Source: Deltaproteobacteria bacterium
GTDB taxonomy: Bacteria > Myxococcota > B64-G9
Reading direction: 5' to 3'
DNA length: 15,417 nucleotides
Assembly (NCBI GenBank): GCA_030591745.1
Contig: JAUVAM010000014.1
Location: 1-15,417 of the forward strand
Below, in pieces: positions 6,104 to 13,179 of this stretch. Numbering within the stretch: the stretch's first letter is position 1; each line of letters opens with the position of its first letter. The notes under the pieces were generated by a model. The model was not told the origin of the DNA, did no database searches, and worked only from the letters and a program-made list of their open reading frames with translations. The position numbers were made by a program, and so were the translations under genes.

Positions 6104-7852
6104 CTATTTCTGCCAGGCCTCACCCACCGACACGTCCACTTCCATGGGCACCTGACTAACGAAACGTTCACCCGCGCGCACCATTTCTTCACGAACCATC
6201 TCGGATACGTCCCAGGCCTCGTCGTCGACCACCTCGACCAAAATTTCATCATGCACGTTGTTGACCATGAAGGCGTCATAGCTCAACTCCCTGAGCCTTT
6301 CGCGGATACCGGCCATGGCCACCTTGAGAATATCAGCGTTGGTGCCTTGAATCGGCATGTTCTTGGCCACGCGCACAATCGCCGCCAAATCCGACCCCTC
6401 CACTCGTTCGCCGATTTCCAACCACAGCTTCCGTCCGCCCAGGGTCTCGGCCCAACCCCGTTCGATGGCCTGCTGTGCCGAGTCCTCCAGGTATTGACGC
6501 ACTCGAGGATAGGCGGCGAAATAGCGATTCAAGAGACCTTCGGACGCATCTATGGTCAGGCCCGTCACGGCGGCCAAACCCCCGGCCCCCATACCGTAGG
6601 CCAGTCCAAAGTTGATGGCCTTGGCCCGATCCCGAAGCTCTGGGTTTAAATCCTTGCTGACGGTGCAGCCGAAAATCTCCGAGGCCACGATGGCATGCAG
6701 GTCGCCGCCTCGCTGGAAGGTGTTCACAAAAGAAGGGTCACCGCTGGCCTCGGCCAAAATGCGCAGCTCACAACCAGAATAGTCAGCCGTGATCATGCGC
6801 CGGCGCTCCGGCGCGCGAAAGCAGGCTCGAAAGCGACTGCCCCGGGGAATGTTCTGCATGTTGGGGTTCCGGCAGGCCACCCGACCGGTGGGCGCGCCGA
6901 TCTGCTTAAAGTCAGCGTGAATGCGCGCCGTTTTGGGATGCACCGAATCCAAGAAACTCTCCCCATAAGTGGAGACAATCTTGCGCATCTCCCGATAGCG
7001 AACCAGGGCATCGCAAACCGGATGACCGAGGCGACGCAAGGCCTGCTTGTTCAACTCCCGCACCGGCCTCCCCAGCAGTTTGGACAAAGCGTCGCGCATG
7101 TCGCTGTCGGATTCGTAGTTGATGTCCACTCGGCCGAAGAGATCCGTCTGCACCACCTTGCCCAAATGCTGGTCCACCACATCCCGCTGCCTGTCCCCTT
7201 CGACTCGAGCCTCGTCGATAAGGACAGTCCAGGCCTGCTTGTCCAAGAAAATGCCATCGTAGTGCAAGTCCGCGAAGGCAGGCATGGACCGACACTCCAG
7301 ACGAACCGTGGTCTCCAGGTTGTTTTCGACCACGGCGGGCATTTGCTCGAGGAGCACATGGTAGGTGGCCAAAATATCCCGACGGGCATATTCAAGCTGA
7401 GCGGGCGTGAAGGCATCCGTGCATCCGGCGAAACCCAAACGCTGCGTTTTGTCCAGGCCTTGGCCTAAATACTTGGCCGACAAGTGGCTCAAGGAACGGC
7501 GCGGTTCCCGCTTGCCGTTGGTGAGCACCTGCTCGATGAGCATGGTGTCTGAGAGGTTCTCCACCTTCACGTCCAGCGCCCGCAACATGGCCGCGTCAAA
7601 GGCCCCGTTGTGGGTCACCTTGGGCACGGAGCCCTCAAGCAAGGGCTTCAGGGGTTCCAAGGAAGTGGCCCGACAATCTACCAGGAGCTGAAAGCTGTCG
7701 TCCCCCACCGCCAGGAGCACCGTGCGATGTTTGTGGGGGTCCAAGCCCTCGGTCTCCAAATCCAGAGCGAGCAGGGGCCGCCCCGCCAAGCGGGTCATGG
7801 CATGCTTGAGTTCTTCGGCTGTGGAGGCCAACAGGTAGTCGGGTGCACTCAT
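6104..7852 (-). CDS. Family A DNA polymerase with 3'-5' exonuclease, lacking the 5' nuclease domain
   Basis: The 582-residue protein has a DEDDy proofreading domain: D31/E33 in LDLETEG, H81-N82...D86 in THNGAFD, and Y155...D159 in YARRD. A Pol I-type polymerase domain follows. Motif A is DYSGCELR (catalytic D357, steric-gate E362), where Pol I proteins usually have DYSQIELR. Motif B is RDRAKAINFGLAYG (R407, K411, F415, Y419) and motif C VHDE (H534, D535). All catalytic positions are present, so it should be an active proofreading polymerase. E. coli PolA is about 928 residues because of its flap-nuclease domain. A 5'-nuclease-free, roughly 600-residue layout is typical of phage and some bacterial accessory polymerases. 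Whether this is the cell's only Pol I or a second, phage-derived enzyme cannot be told here. ATG 7850-7852 has AAGGGGG about 12 nt upstream. It lies 43 nt after the lipoprotein gene on the same strand. Confidence 0.93.
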   Translation of the reverse strand: MSAPDYLLASTAEELKHAMTRLAGRPLLALDLETEGLDPHKHRTVLLAVGDDSFQLLVDCRATSLEPLKPLLEGSVPKVTHNGAFDAAMLRALDVKVENLSDTMLIEQVLTNGKREPRRSLSHLSAKYLGQGLDKTQRLGFAGCTDAFTPAQLEYARRDILATYHVLLEQMPAVVENNLETTVRLECRSMPAFADLHYDGIFLDKQAWTVLIDEARVEGDRQRDVVDQHLGKVVQTDLFGRVDINYESDSDMRDALSKLLGRPVRELNKQALRRLGHPVCDALVRYREMRKIVSTYGESFLDSVHPKTARIHADFKQIGAPTGRVACRNPNMQNIPRGSRFRACFRAPERRRMITADYSGCELRILAEASGDPSFVNTFQRGGDLHAIVASEIFGCTVSKDLNPELRDRAKAINFGLAYGMGAGGLAAVTGLTIDASEGLLNRYFAAYPRVRQYLEDSAQQAIERGWAETLGGRKLWLEIGERVEGSDLAAIVRVAKNMPIQGTNADILKVAMAGIRERLRELSYDAFMVNNVHDEILVEVVDDEAWDVSEMVREEMVRAGERFVSQVPMEVDVSVGEAWQK

Positions 7853-7895
7853 AAATTCGAAAGTCCCCCTTGGCGAGGGAAATTTGGGGTCGACG

Positions 7896-10175
7896 TCAGT
7901 CTGGCATGCAGAGATTAAGGATTGCCCAATTGCAACTCATGCCCTCAAGGCAGGCAGCCTCACCCAGGCCGTCATCGCATTGCACCGAGCAATAGGATCC
8001 AGCCATGTCCCAGACACAGGAGCCGTCGGCCACATCCGGCAGGCCACAGTTGGCACCAATGCCGGCGCATGGTTGACCGACAGCACGCATGCCCGCACAG
8101 GTCACAACGGGCTCGGCCGAAGCCGGCCGGCACTGACTGGTGTTGCCACCGGGCTCGGCCACACAAAGATAGCCTGCCGGGCAAGCCGCGCCGTCCAAAC
8201 AAGCCACGCCGCAGCCTCGGTCCACCGCATTCCCGTCGCCGTCGACGAAGACCAGGCACAAGTCCCCGGCAAGGCCGCATTGCGCGTCGTCCGTGCAGGG
8301 CTCACACAGAGTCCTGCCTGTGTCGACCAGGCAAACCTGGTCGATCGCGTCGCAGGACTCGCCCTCTGCACAATCCGTGTCTTCCAGGCATTCCACGCAG
8401 ACGCGGTTGATGGTGTCGCAGATCAAACCGGAGCCGTCGCAATTGCCCGTGTCGCCATCGTAGCACTCAACGCAAATGCTGGGCTCGGCCGTGGTGTCAC
8501 AAACGTCATCACCCTGGCAGTCCTGATCCCGACTACAGGTCCGAGTACAGGTATGGCTGCCCAAGTCACAGGCACCCATGATGCAGTGGTCATCGTTGAG
8601 GCATTCCACGCAGGCATGTTCATCGAGCAGGCAATGCTCACCCCAACCACAGTCGTCATCGCTGAGGCAACCGGCCCGGCAGATGCCGTCCTCGGCACAG
8701 AAGGTGCCCTGAGGACAGTCCCGGTCCGTGTTGCAGCCGGCCTCGCACTGACCGCTCTCACCACAAATATGACCCAGGTCGCAGTCGTCGTCATTGGCGC
8801 AGCCCTGCACGCAGGCATTGTCAATGCAGGTTTCGCCTGCCGGGCAGTCTGTATCATTCTCGCAGCCGGGCACACAGTCCGAAAGCTCCGTGTTGCAGTA
8901 AGTACCCGCTGGACATTGGCTGCTGTCGCGACAACCCGGCACACATTGCAAATTCTCACACATGGCAGGCTGTTCGGGGCTGGTTTGGCAGTCGGCGTCT
9001 TCCCGGCAACCGACCACGCATTGCGCGTCCTCACAGATTTGCCCGGGGCCGCAATCGGCATCCTCATCGCAGAACAACTCGCAGGCCTGATCAATGCAAT
9101 CGTAGCCCGTAGGACAATCTGTAGACACGAGACATTCGACGCAGAAGCCCGAATCTCGATCGCAAAGCCAATTGCCGGGGCAATTCTGATCGTTCTGACA
9201 GCCAACCAGGCATTCCCCCGCCACGCAGACTTCCCCTTGACCGCAATCCTCATCGATCAGGCAGTCTGCGCATACACCGGGCTCGCCGCCGCTGGTATCA
9301 CAAAGCATGGTACCCGGGCAGTCCCGTTCGCTGCGGCAACCCGCGACGCAAACCTCGTCCTCGCAGACCGCGCCGATGGAACAGCTGGCGTCCTCAATAC
9401 AGCCGACGCAAAAACCATCATCGGAGCAGAAAGGCCGATCCAGCAAACCACAATCCGCGTTCGTGCTGCACTCAGGCCCGATGGGCGCACAGGTGAAATC
9501 CTCAAGGCAGACGCCACTTTCGCAGTGGCTGCCATCCGTACACTCTTCGCAAGTACAAAGGTCCGAACAATGATTCGCTTCGAGGGGACAGTCTTCATCG
9601 GAAGCACAGTCCCCGGCCCCGACACAGCTGCCATCCACACAAAGGCGACAGTTGCCGCAGTCCGTATCCGACTCGCAGGATTCCTCATCGACGCAGACTT
9701 GGTTCTGACATGTCTGAGACAAGCCACAATCCGCATCCTCCAGGCAGGCCACACAGACGCCGCTTTCCGTATCACAGACTGGGGAGGGATCGGCGCAATC
9801 CTCGTCACTTTCGCAACCTGGGACGCAGATGTGCTCGACGCAGCTTTCGTTGCGAGCGCAATCTTCATCGTCGCGACAGATCCAACAAGCACCGCTCTCG
9901 GTATCGCAGAAAGCCCCGTTGCAGTCCTCGTCGCTCTCGCAGGCTTCCACGTCGGAGCAGGTGCCGTCCTGGCAGGTCTTGCCCGGCGCACACTGATCGT
10001 CCATCACGCAGTCCGAAGAAAGACAGATGTGATTAAAACACTGCTCACCGGCAGCGCAGTCCGCATCGCTCAAGCAACTATCAGCCACCGGGCTGGAGCT
10101 GCCACACGAACCCAAAAACGTCAGCAACATCGCAAACAGGGCCAAAGCCAAACACCTTAAGATCCCAATACGCAT
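7896..10175 (-). CDS. Very cysteine-rich multi-module outer-membrane lipoprotein
   Basis: From ATG at 10175 the product has 759 residues and, by count, 126 cysteines (about 17%). A lipoprotein signal ends in lipobox L21-G-S-C24, followed by G, so retention at the inner membrane (Asp at +2) is not indicated. Residues about 34-615 are roughly 26 tandem four-cysteine modules of about 22 residues, of the form C-x3-4-D-C-x2-G-x2-C-x4-7-C. Acidic residues (SDEDC, EDADC) cluster before the second cysteine. A distinct cysteine-rich end domain covers about 620-759. The arrangement resembles disulfide-bonded EGF/Dickkopf-like arrays in secreted proteins of Myxococcota; the function is unknown. ATG 10175 is preferred over an open frame back to 10262 because it has AAGGAG (10182-10187 on the plus strand) 6 nt upstream and begins a clean signal peptide. 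A fully open antisense frame over it is a composition artefact. Confidence 0.9.
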   Translation of the reverse strand: MRIGILRCLALALFAMLLTFLGSCGSSSPVADSCLSDADCAAGEQCFNHICLSSDCVMDDQCAPGKTCQDGTCSDVEACESDEDCNGAFCDTESGACWICRDDEDCARNESCVEHICVPGCESDEDCADPSPVCDTESGVCVACLEDADCGLSQTCQNQVCVDEESCESDTDCGNCRLCVDGSCVGAGDCASDEDCPLEANHCSDLCTCEECTDGSHCESGVCLEDFTCAPIGPECSTNADCGLLDRPFCSDDGFCVGCIEDASCSIGAVCEDEVCVAGCRSERDCPGTMLCDTSGGEPGVCADCLIDEDCGQGEVCVAGECLVGCQNDQNCPGNWLCDRDSGFCVECLVSTDCPTGYDCIDQACELFCDEDADCGPGQICEDAQCVVGCREDADCQTSPEQPAMCENLQCVPGCRDSSQCPAGTYCNTELSDCVPGCENDTDCPAGETCIDNACVQGCANDDDCDLGHICGESGQCEAGCNTDRDCPQGTFCAEDGICRAGCLSDDDCGWGEHCLLDEHACVECLNDDHCIMGACDLGSHTCTRTCSRDQDCQGDDVCDTTAEPSICVECYDGDTGNCDGSGLICDTINRVCVECLEDTDCAEGESCDAIDQVCLVDTGRTLCEPCTDDAQCGLAGDLCLVFVDGDGNAVDRGCGVACLDGAACPAGYLCVAEPGGNTSQCRPASAEPVVTCAGMRAVGQPCAGIGANCGLPDVADGSCVWDMAGSYCSVQCDDGLGEAACLEGMSCNWAILNLCMPD

Positions 10176-10213
10176 TTCAAGCTCCTTCCATGGCGGAATA
10201 TTCGAACTGCCCG

Positions 10214-10243
10214 ATACTACACCAATTATGGAAAACCGCTCAA
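10214..10243 (-). promoter_or_regulatory. Candidate promoter of the cysteine-rich lipoprotein gene
   Basis: On the minus strand, TTGAGC (plus 10238-10243) and TAGTAT (plus 10214-10219) are separated by 18 nt. Each matches the housekeeping hexamers at four of six positions. Predicted start near 10207 gives a leader of about 31 nt with the Shine-Dalgarno at 10182-10187. Confidence 0.5.
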
Positions 10244-10280
10244 GGTCTTGGAAGACGAACAAGACGCAAAGGCCGATTTC

Positions 10281-10289
10281 TGGTAGATT
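10281..10289 (+). promoter_or_regulatory. Extended -10 promoter candidate of the PHP lipoprotein gene
   Basis: TGG-TAGATT (10281-10289) is the same extended -10 hexamer as upstream of the aspartate kinase gene. No good -35 is seen at 16-18 nt, which extended -10 promoters can tolerate. Predicted start near 10297 would place the hairpin at 10299-10323 at the very 5' end of the mRNA. Confidence 0.4.
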
Positions 10290-10298
10290 CTGACTCTT

Positions 10299-10323
10299 AG
10301 AGGCCCTTAATTCTAGGGCCTCT
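10299..10323 (+). promoter_or_regulatory. Perfect 9-bp stem-loop in the leader of the PHP lipoprotein gene
   Basis: AGAGGCCCT (10299-10307) and AGGGCCTCT (10315-10323) are perfect complements around a 7-nt loop (TAATTCT). It lies between divergent genes, so neither needs a terminator there. A 5' mRNA-stabilising hairpin, an attenuator element or a regulator binding site are all possible. Confidence 0.55.
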
Positions 10324-10327
10324 TATG

Positions 10328-10348
10328 CTGCGCCGCTTGGCTGCGCAG
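10328..10348 (+). promoter_or_regulatory. Second leader stem-loop just upstream of the ribosome binding site
   Basis: CTGCGC (10328-10333) pairs with GCGCAG (10343-10348) around a 9-nt loop. It ends 4 nt before the strong AGGAGGA (10353-10359), leaving that site exposed 8 nt before ATG 10368. Together with the hairpin at 10299 it makes most of the roughly 70-nt leader structured. Confidence 0.45.
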
Positions 10349-10367
10349 TGTCAGGAGGAAGAAACCC

Positions 10368-13013
10368 ATGAGCAAGCGACTGAAGGCGGCTCTTTGGCTG
10401 TGTATTTTTTCGCTGGGCATTTTTTCGCTGGCGGCCTGCGGCAACGGGGAACAGGACAATCCGGACGCGGGAGAAGACGGCGGGAGCGAGCGTTTGCCCC
10501 TGGATGAGCGACTCTCGGCTGGAGAGGTACGGGCCGGCGTCGTCGAGGAAGCCTCCGAGCTTCTTTCCGGTGTGGAGGCCCATGGCTGGATTGGCGACTT
10601 TAAGCTCTACAATGACCAGGTGGCCTTCATCGTGCAAAATCCCTTCGATGCGCGGGGCTGGGGGCCCTATGGGGGTAGCTTGTTGGACGCGGATCGCATC
10701 CGTCCCGAAGGCCAAACCGGCAACGAAATATTCCAGGAAATGTTCACCAACGTGGAATATCTGACCCTTCGACCCGACTCGGGCGAGGTGCTCAACGACG
10801 GGGCTGACGGGCAAGCCGCCGTGGTGCGCATCCGAGGCCAACACCGAGGCCTGCCGCTCATCGATGCGGCGCTCAACGGGGCCTTGACACCCCAGGATCT
10901 GGAGCTGGAGCAAGACTACATCCTGGAAGCAAACGCCTCACACCTGCGGGTGGTGACCCGTCTGAGCGTACGCTCTGGCTCCGGGCTGAATCTGTCGGTC
11001 GGGGACGTTGTACTCAACGGCGATCGCAGCGCCGACTTCGTGCCGGGTCCCGGCATGCTGGACGAGAACATGCCCGCCGGCCAGCTTCCTTACTTCGCAG
11101 GCACCAGCACCGACAACTGCACTCTTTATGCCGCGGCTGAAGGCGAGCTGGACTCCAGTTTCAGCGTCGAGGGCATCACACCTCTGGGTGCCGGCCGCGG
11201 TCTTGCCCCGGGGCCCAATGACAACGAGCCCACGCTGGAGATTGCTCGTATCCTCATCGTGGGCGGTGGCGGCGTGGACGATTGCCTCAGGCGCTTCCGT
11301 CAGTTGCGCGGAGAAACGACCGGCCTGGGCCTCATCCAGGGCCAAGTGCAACGAGCCGACGGCAGCCCGGAAGTCGGCGTTATGGTGCTGGCCCATGATG
11401 GGGATCTTGTCGCGGGTGCGGATGTGGTGAACCAGACCTACACGGACCTCCAGGGCACCTTCGAGCTGGAATTGCCCGCGGGCAACTACACGGTTGAGAT
11501 CCAGGCCGCGGCCAGACCCGCCTTGATCAGCGAGTCCCTTGTGGTGAACGCCGACGGCCAAACCCCCGTGACGCTGACCATGGCAAGCCCGGCCGAACTG
11601 GCATACGTATGTGAAGAAGTAGACTCCGAGGGCCAGGGCATGGGAGCCATACCCTGCAAGCTATCCTTCCAGGCCGGCCACGACGCGGCCATGGGCGCCG
11701 CCACCAACACTTCACTTCTGACCTTCGGGGCCAGCGGCCAGGGAATCGTCGACATACCTCCTGGCGACTGGACGCTGACCGTTTCCCGGGGCTGGGAATA
11801 CAGTATCCTTCGACAGAACCTCACCCTGGTCGCCGACCAGCGGGAAGAGGTCAACGCCGAGCTATTCCGCCAGGTGGACACCACGGGTTATGTGGCAGCC
11901 GATCTGCACAACCACTCGGCCCGCTCGGCCGACAGCGACTACGAACTAAAAGACAAAATCGGCTCCAACCTTTGCGAAGGCCTGGAACTCTTAGTGGCCA
12001 CGGATCACGACTGCCAGACAGACCTGGCACCCTTCGCCCAGGAACTGGCCGAGCTATTGTCCACCGACTTCGCCCCCTGGATCCGCCTGGTGGTGGGCAA
12101 CGAGGTCTCACCGCTTTACGGCCACTTCTCGACCTTTCCCTTGCCCACCCATCCCACGGGCTGGATCTACTGGCAAATCCCCTGGGTGACCTACGACGAA
12201 GACGGCCTCTATGTAGACGTCATCGAGTTCCCCGATCTCTGGAAAAGAGCGCGGGACCTGGGTGCCCAGGTGATCAACGTGGCCCATCCGCTACGCGACA
12301 CCGGCTGGTTCTCCTACCTGGGCTTCGAACCCCCAACGATCATGCCCGAGCTGGCCAGCCTTCCCTCGGAAAAATTCAGCGCGGACTTCGACACCCTTGA
12401 GCTTCTGAACTCCAAAGACACGAGCACCATGCTGAACGAAAGCATCTTCCTCTGGTCTTACCTGAACAACCGAGGCCTCTTCAAAACCGCGGTGGGCGTC
12501 AGCGACAGCCATGGCCGCACATCTGAGGCCGGATTCGGTCGCACCCTGATCGCGGTCACAAACGACGACCCCGCCGAGTTGGACACCGACGAAGTCTGGT
12601 CGAATCTCAAGGCCAACAAGGCCGTCGTGGGCGGCGGCATCTTCATCACCATTTCGGTGGCTGAAGCCGGCATGGGCGAAGAAATCCAACAAACCTCACC
12701 CGTGCCCGTCCACATCCAGGCCCAGGCCGCCGACTGGGTGCCTGTGCAACAAGTAGACTTATGGGTCAACGGCGAGATCCACAGCACCCACGTCCTGACG
12801 GATTATGGCGAGGCAGACGCAAACCATCCGGCCATCCGCCTGGACACCGTGGTGGAGGTCGAGACCACATCCGACATCTGGGTCGCAGCCGTGGCTTATG
12901 GTCAGGACTCGGATCGCTTAAACCCGGTCTTTCGATCCTGCCGCCCCGTCGGCATGACCAACGCCATCCGCGTAGACGTAGACAACAACGGCTTCACCCC
13001 GCCTGGGCCCTAG
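10368..13013 (+). CDS. Large lipoprotein with C-terminal PHP (CehA/McbA-type) metallohydrolase domain
   Basis: The 881-residue product has lipobox L21-A-A-C24, so it should be lipid-anchored outside the cytoplasm. Residues about 45-310 are a beta-rich region I do not recognise. Residues about 320-385 look like a carboxypeptidase-regulatory/prealbumin-like beta sandwich (GxVxxADGSP...TDLQGTFELELPAGNYTVEI), and 410-500 a second one (IPPGDWTLTVSRG). The PHP domain starts at about 505, with metal-site residues in DLHNHS (D512, H514, H516), ATDHD (D546, H547), GNEVS (E579), GHF (H586), AHP (H640) and VSDSHG (D713, H715). A complete set implies an active metal-dependent hydrolase; CehA/McbA relatives cleave esters or carbamates, but the natural substrate here is unknown. 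A beta-rich tail follows. AGGAGGA lies 8 nt before ATG. It is divergent from the cysteine-rich lipoprotein gene. Confidence 0.9.
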   Translation: MSKRLKAALWLCIFSLGIFSLAACGNGEQDNPDAGEDGGSERLPLDERLSAGEVRAGVVEEASELLSGVEAHGWIGDFKLYNDQVAFIVQNPFDARGWGPYGGSLLDADRIRPEGQTGNEIFQEMFTNVEYLTLRPDSGEVLNDGADGQAAVVRIRGQHRGLPLIDAALNGALTPQDLELEQDYILEANASHLRVVTRLSVRSGSGLNLSVGDVVLNGDRSADFVPGPGMLDENMPAGQLPYFAGTSTDNCTLYAAAEGELDSSFSVEGITPLGAGRGLAPGPNDNEPTLEIARILIVGGGGVDDCLRRFRQLRGETTGLGLIQGQVQRADGSPEVGVMVLAHDGDLVAGADVVNQTYTDLQGTFELELPAGNYTVEIQAAARPALISESLVVNADGQTPVTLTMASPAELAYVCEEVDSEGQGMGAIPCKLSFQAGHDAAMGAATNTSLLTFGASGQGIVDIPPGDWTLTVSRGWEYSILRQNLTLVADQREEVNAELFRQVDTTGYVAADLHNHSARSADSDYELKDKIGSNLCEGLELLVATDHDCQTDLAPFAQELAELLSTDFAPWIRLVVGNEVSPLYGHFSTFPLPTHPTGWIYWQIPWVTYDEDGLYVDVIEFPDLWKRARDLGAQVINVAHPLRDTGWFSYLGFEPPTIMPELASLPSEKFSADFDTLELLNSKDTSTMLNESIFLWSYLNNRGLFKTAVGVSDSHGRTSEAGFGRTLIAVTNDDPAELDTDEVWSNLKANKAVVGGGIFITISVAEAGMGEEIQQTSPVPVHIQAQAADWVPVQQVDLWVNGEIHSTHVLTDYGEADANHPAIRLDTVVEVETTSDIWVAAVAYGQDSDRLNPVFRSCRPVGMTNAIRVDVDNNGFTPPGP

Positions 13014-13090
13014 ACGTTCTTGATGAGGCGCAATCTTGCCACTTGAATCAAAAACGAAAGCACAAGCCCAAGAGGCAGAACGTCTTGTGC
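13012..13090. repeat. Overlapping inverted repeats after the PHP gene
   Basis: AGACGTTCT (13012-13020, overlapping the TAG stop) is perfectly complementary to AGAACGTCT (13077-13085). GCACAAG (13060-13066) is perfectly complementary to CTTGTGC (13084-13090), which shares bases with the first pair's right arm, so the two stems compete. The right arms run directly into the hairpin element at 13083-13113. An alternative-structure 3' region is possible; the spacing (56 nt for the first pair) makes it tentative. Confidence 0.4.
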
Positions 13091-13113
13091 CGTGTCGCGA
13101 AGCGACACGGTGC
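13083..13113 (-). repeat. Copy B of the 31-bp dispersed hairpin element
   Basis: CCGTGTCGC (13090-13098) and GCGACACGG (13102-13110) form a perfect 9-bp stem with a GAA loop, containing GCGAAGC. Its reverse complement matches 106-136 at 28 of 31 positions. It lies 69 nt after the PHP gene's stop and 66 nt before the next start. Its right end overlaps an extended -10-like TGCTAGGCT (13111-13119). Confidence 0.7.
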
Positions 13114-13119
13114 TAGGCT
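13111..13119 (+). promoter_or_regulatory. Extended -10-like element abutting hairpin copy B
   Basis: TGC-TAGGCT matches the TGNTAGNNT form seen at 4879 and 13164. No -35 at normal spacing is visible. If active it would start RNA near 13127 and yield a leader of about 53 nt without a Shine-Dalgarno, so the closer element at 13164 is the better candidate for the gene at 13180. Confidence 0.25.
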
Positions 13120-13163
13120 CCTTGTCCAAGACCAACAGCGCCTTTCCGTCCCGCCCGAGTTCG

Positions 13164-13172
13164 TGTTAGCGT
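13164..13172 (+). promoter_or_regulatory. Extended -10 candidate giving a leaderless mRNA for the gene at 13180
   Basis: TGT-TAGCGT ends 7 nt before ATG 13180, so transcription would start at or next to the A of the start codon. No Shine-Dalgarno is present (GTCCCTCTC precedes ATG). The -35 region (TTCCGT at 13144, 17-nt spacing) is weak. Confidence 0.4.
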
Positions 13173-13179
13173 CCCTCTC

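Noticed and set aside
7884..10160. A plus-strand open frame of about 758 codons antisense to the cysteine-rich lipoprotein gene
   Set aside because: It is codon-aligned with the true gene, so its stops would need sense TTA, CTA or TCA codons, which a GC-rich Cys/Asp/Gly-rich array avoids. It has no signal, no domain and a repetitive Ala/Val/Thr composition that mirrors TGC and GAC codons.
10176..10262. N-terminal extension of the cysteine-rich lipoprotein to 10262
   Set aside because: It would bury the lipoprotein signal peptide 29 residues inside the protein, run through the predicted promoter, and ignore a well-placed AAGGAG.
10325..10507. Short open frame overlapping the start of the PHP lipoprotein gene
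   Set aside because: It lies in another frame of a gene with a clear signal peptide and strong ribosome binding site, and starts within a leader hairpin.
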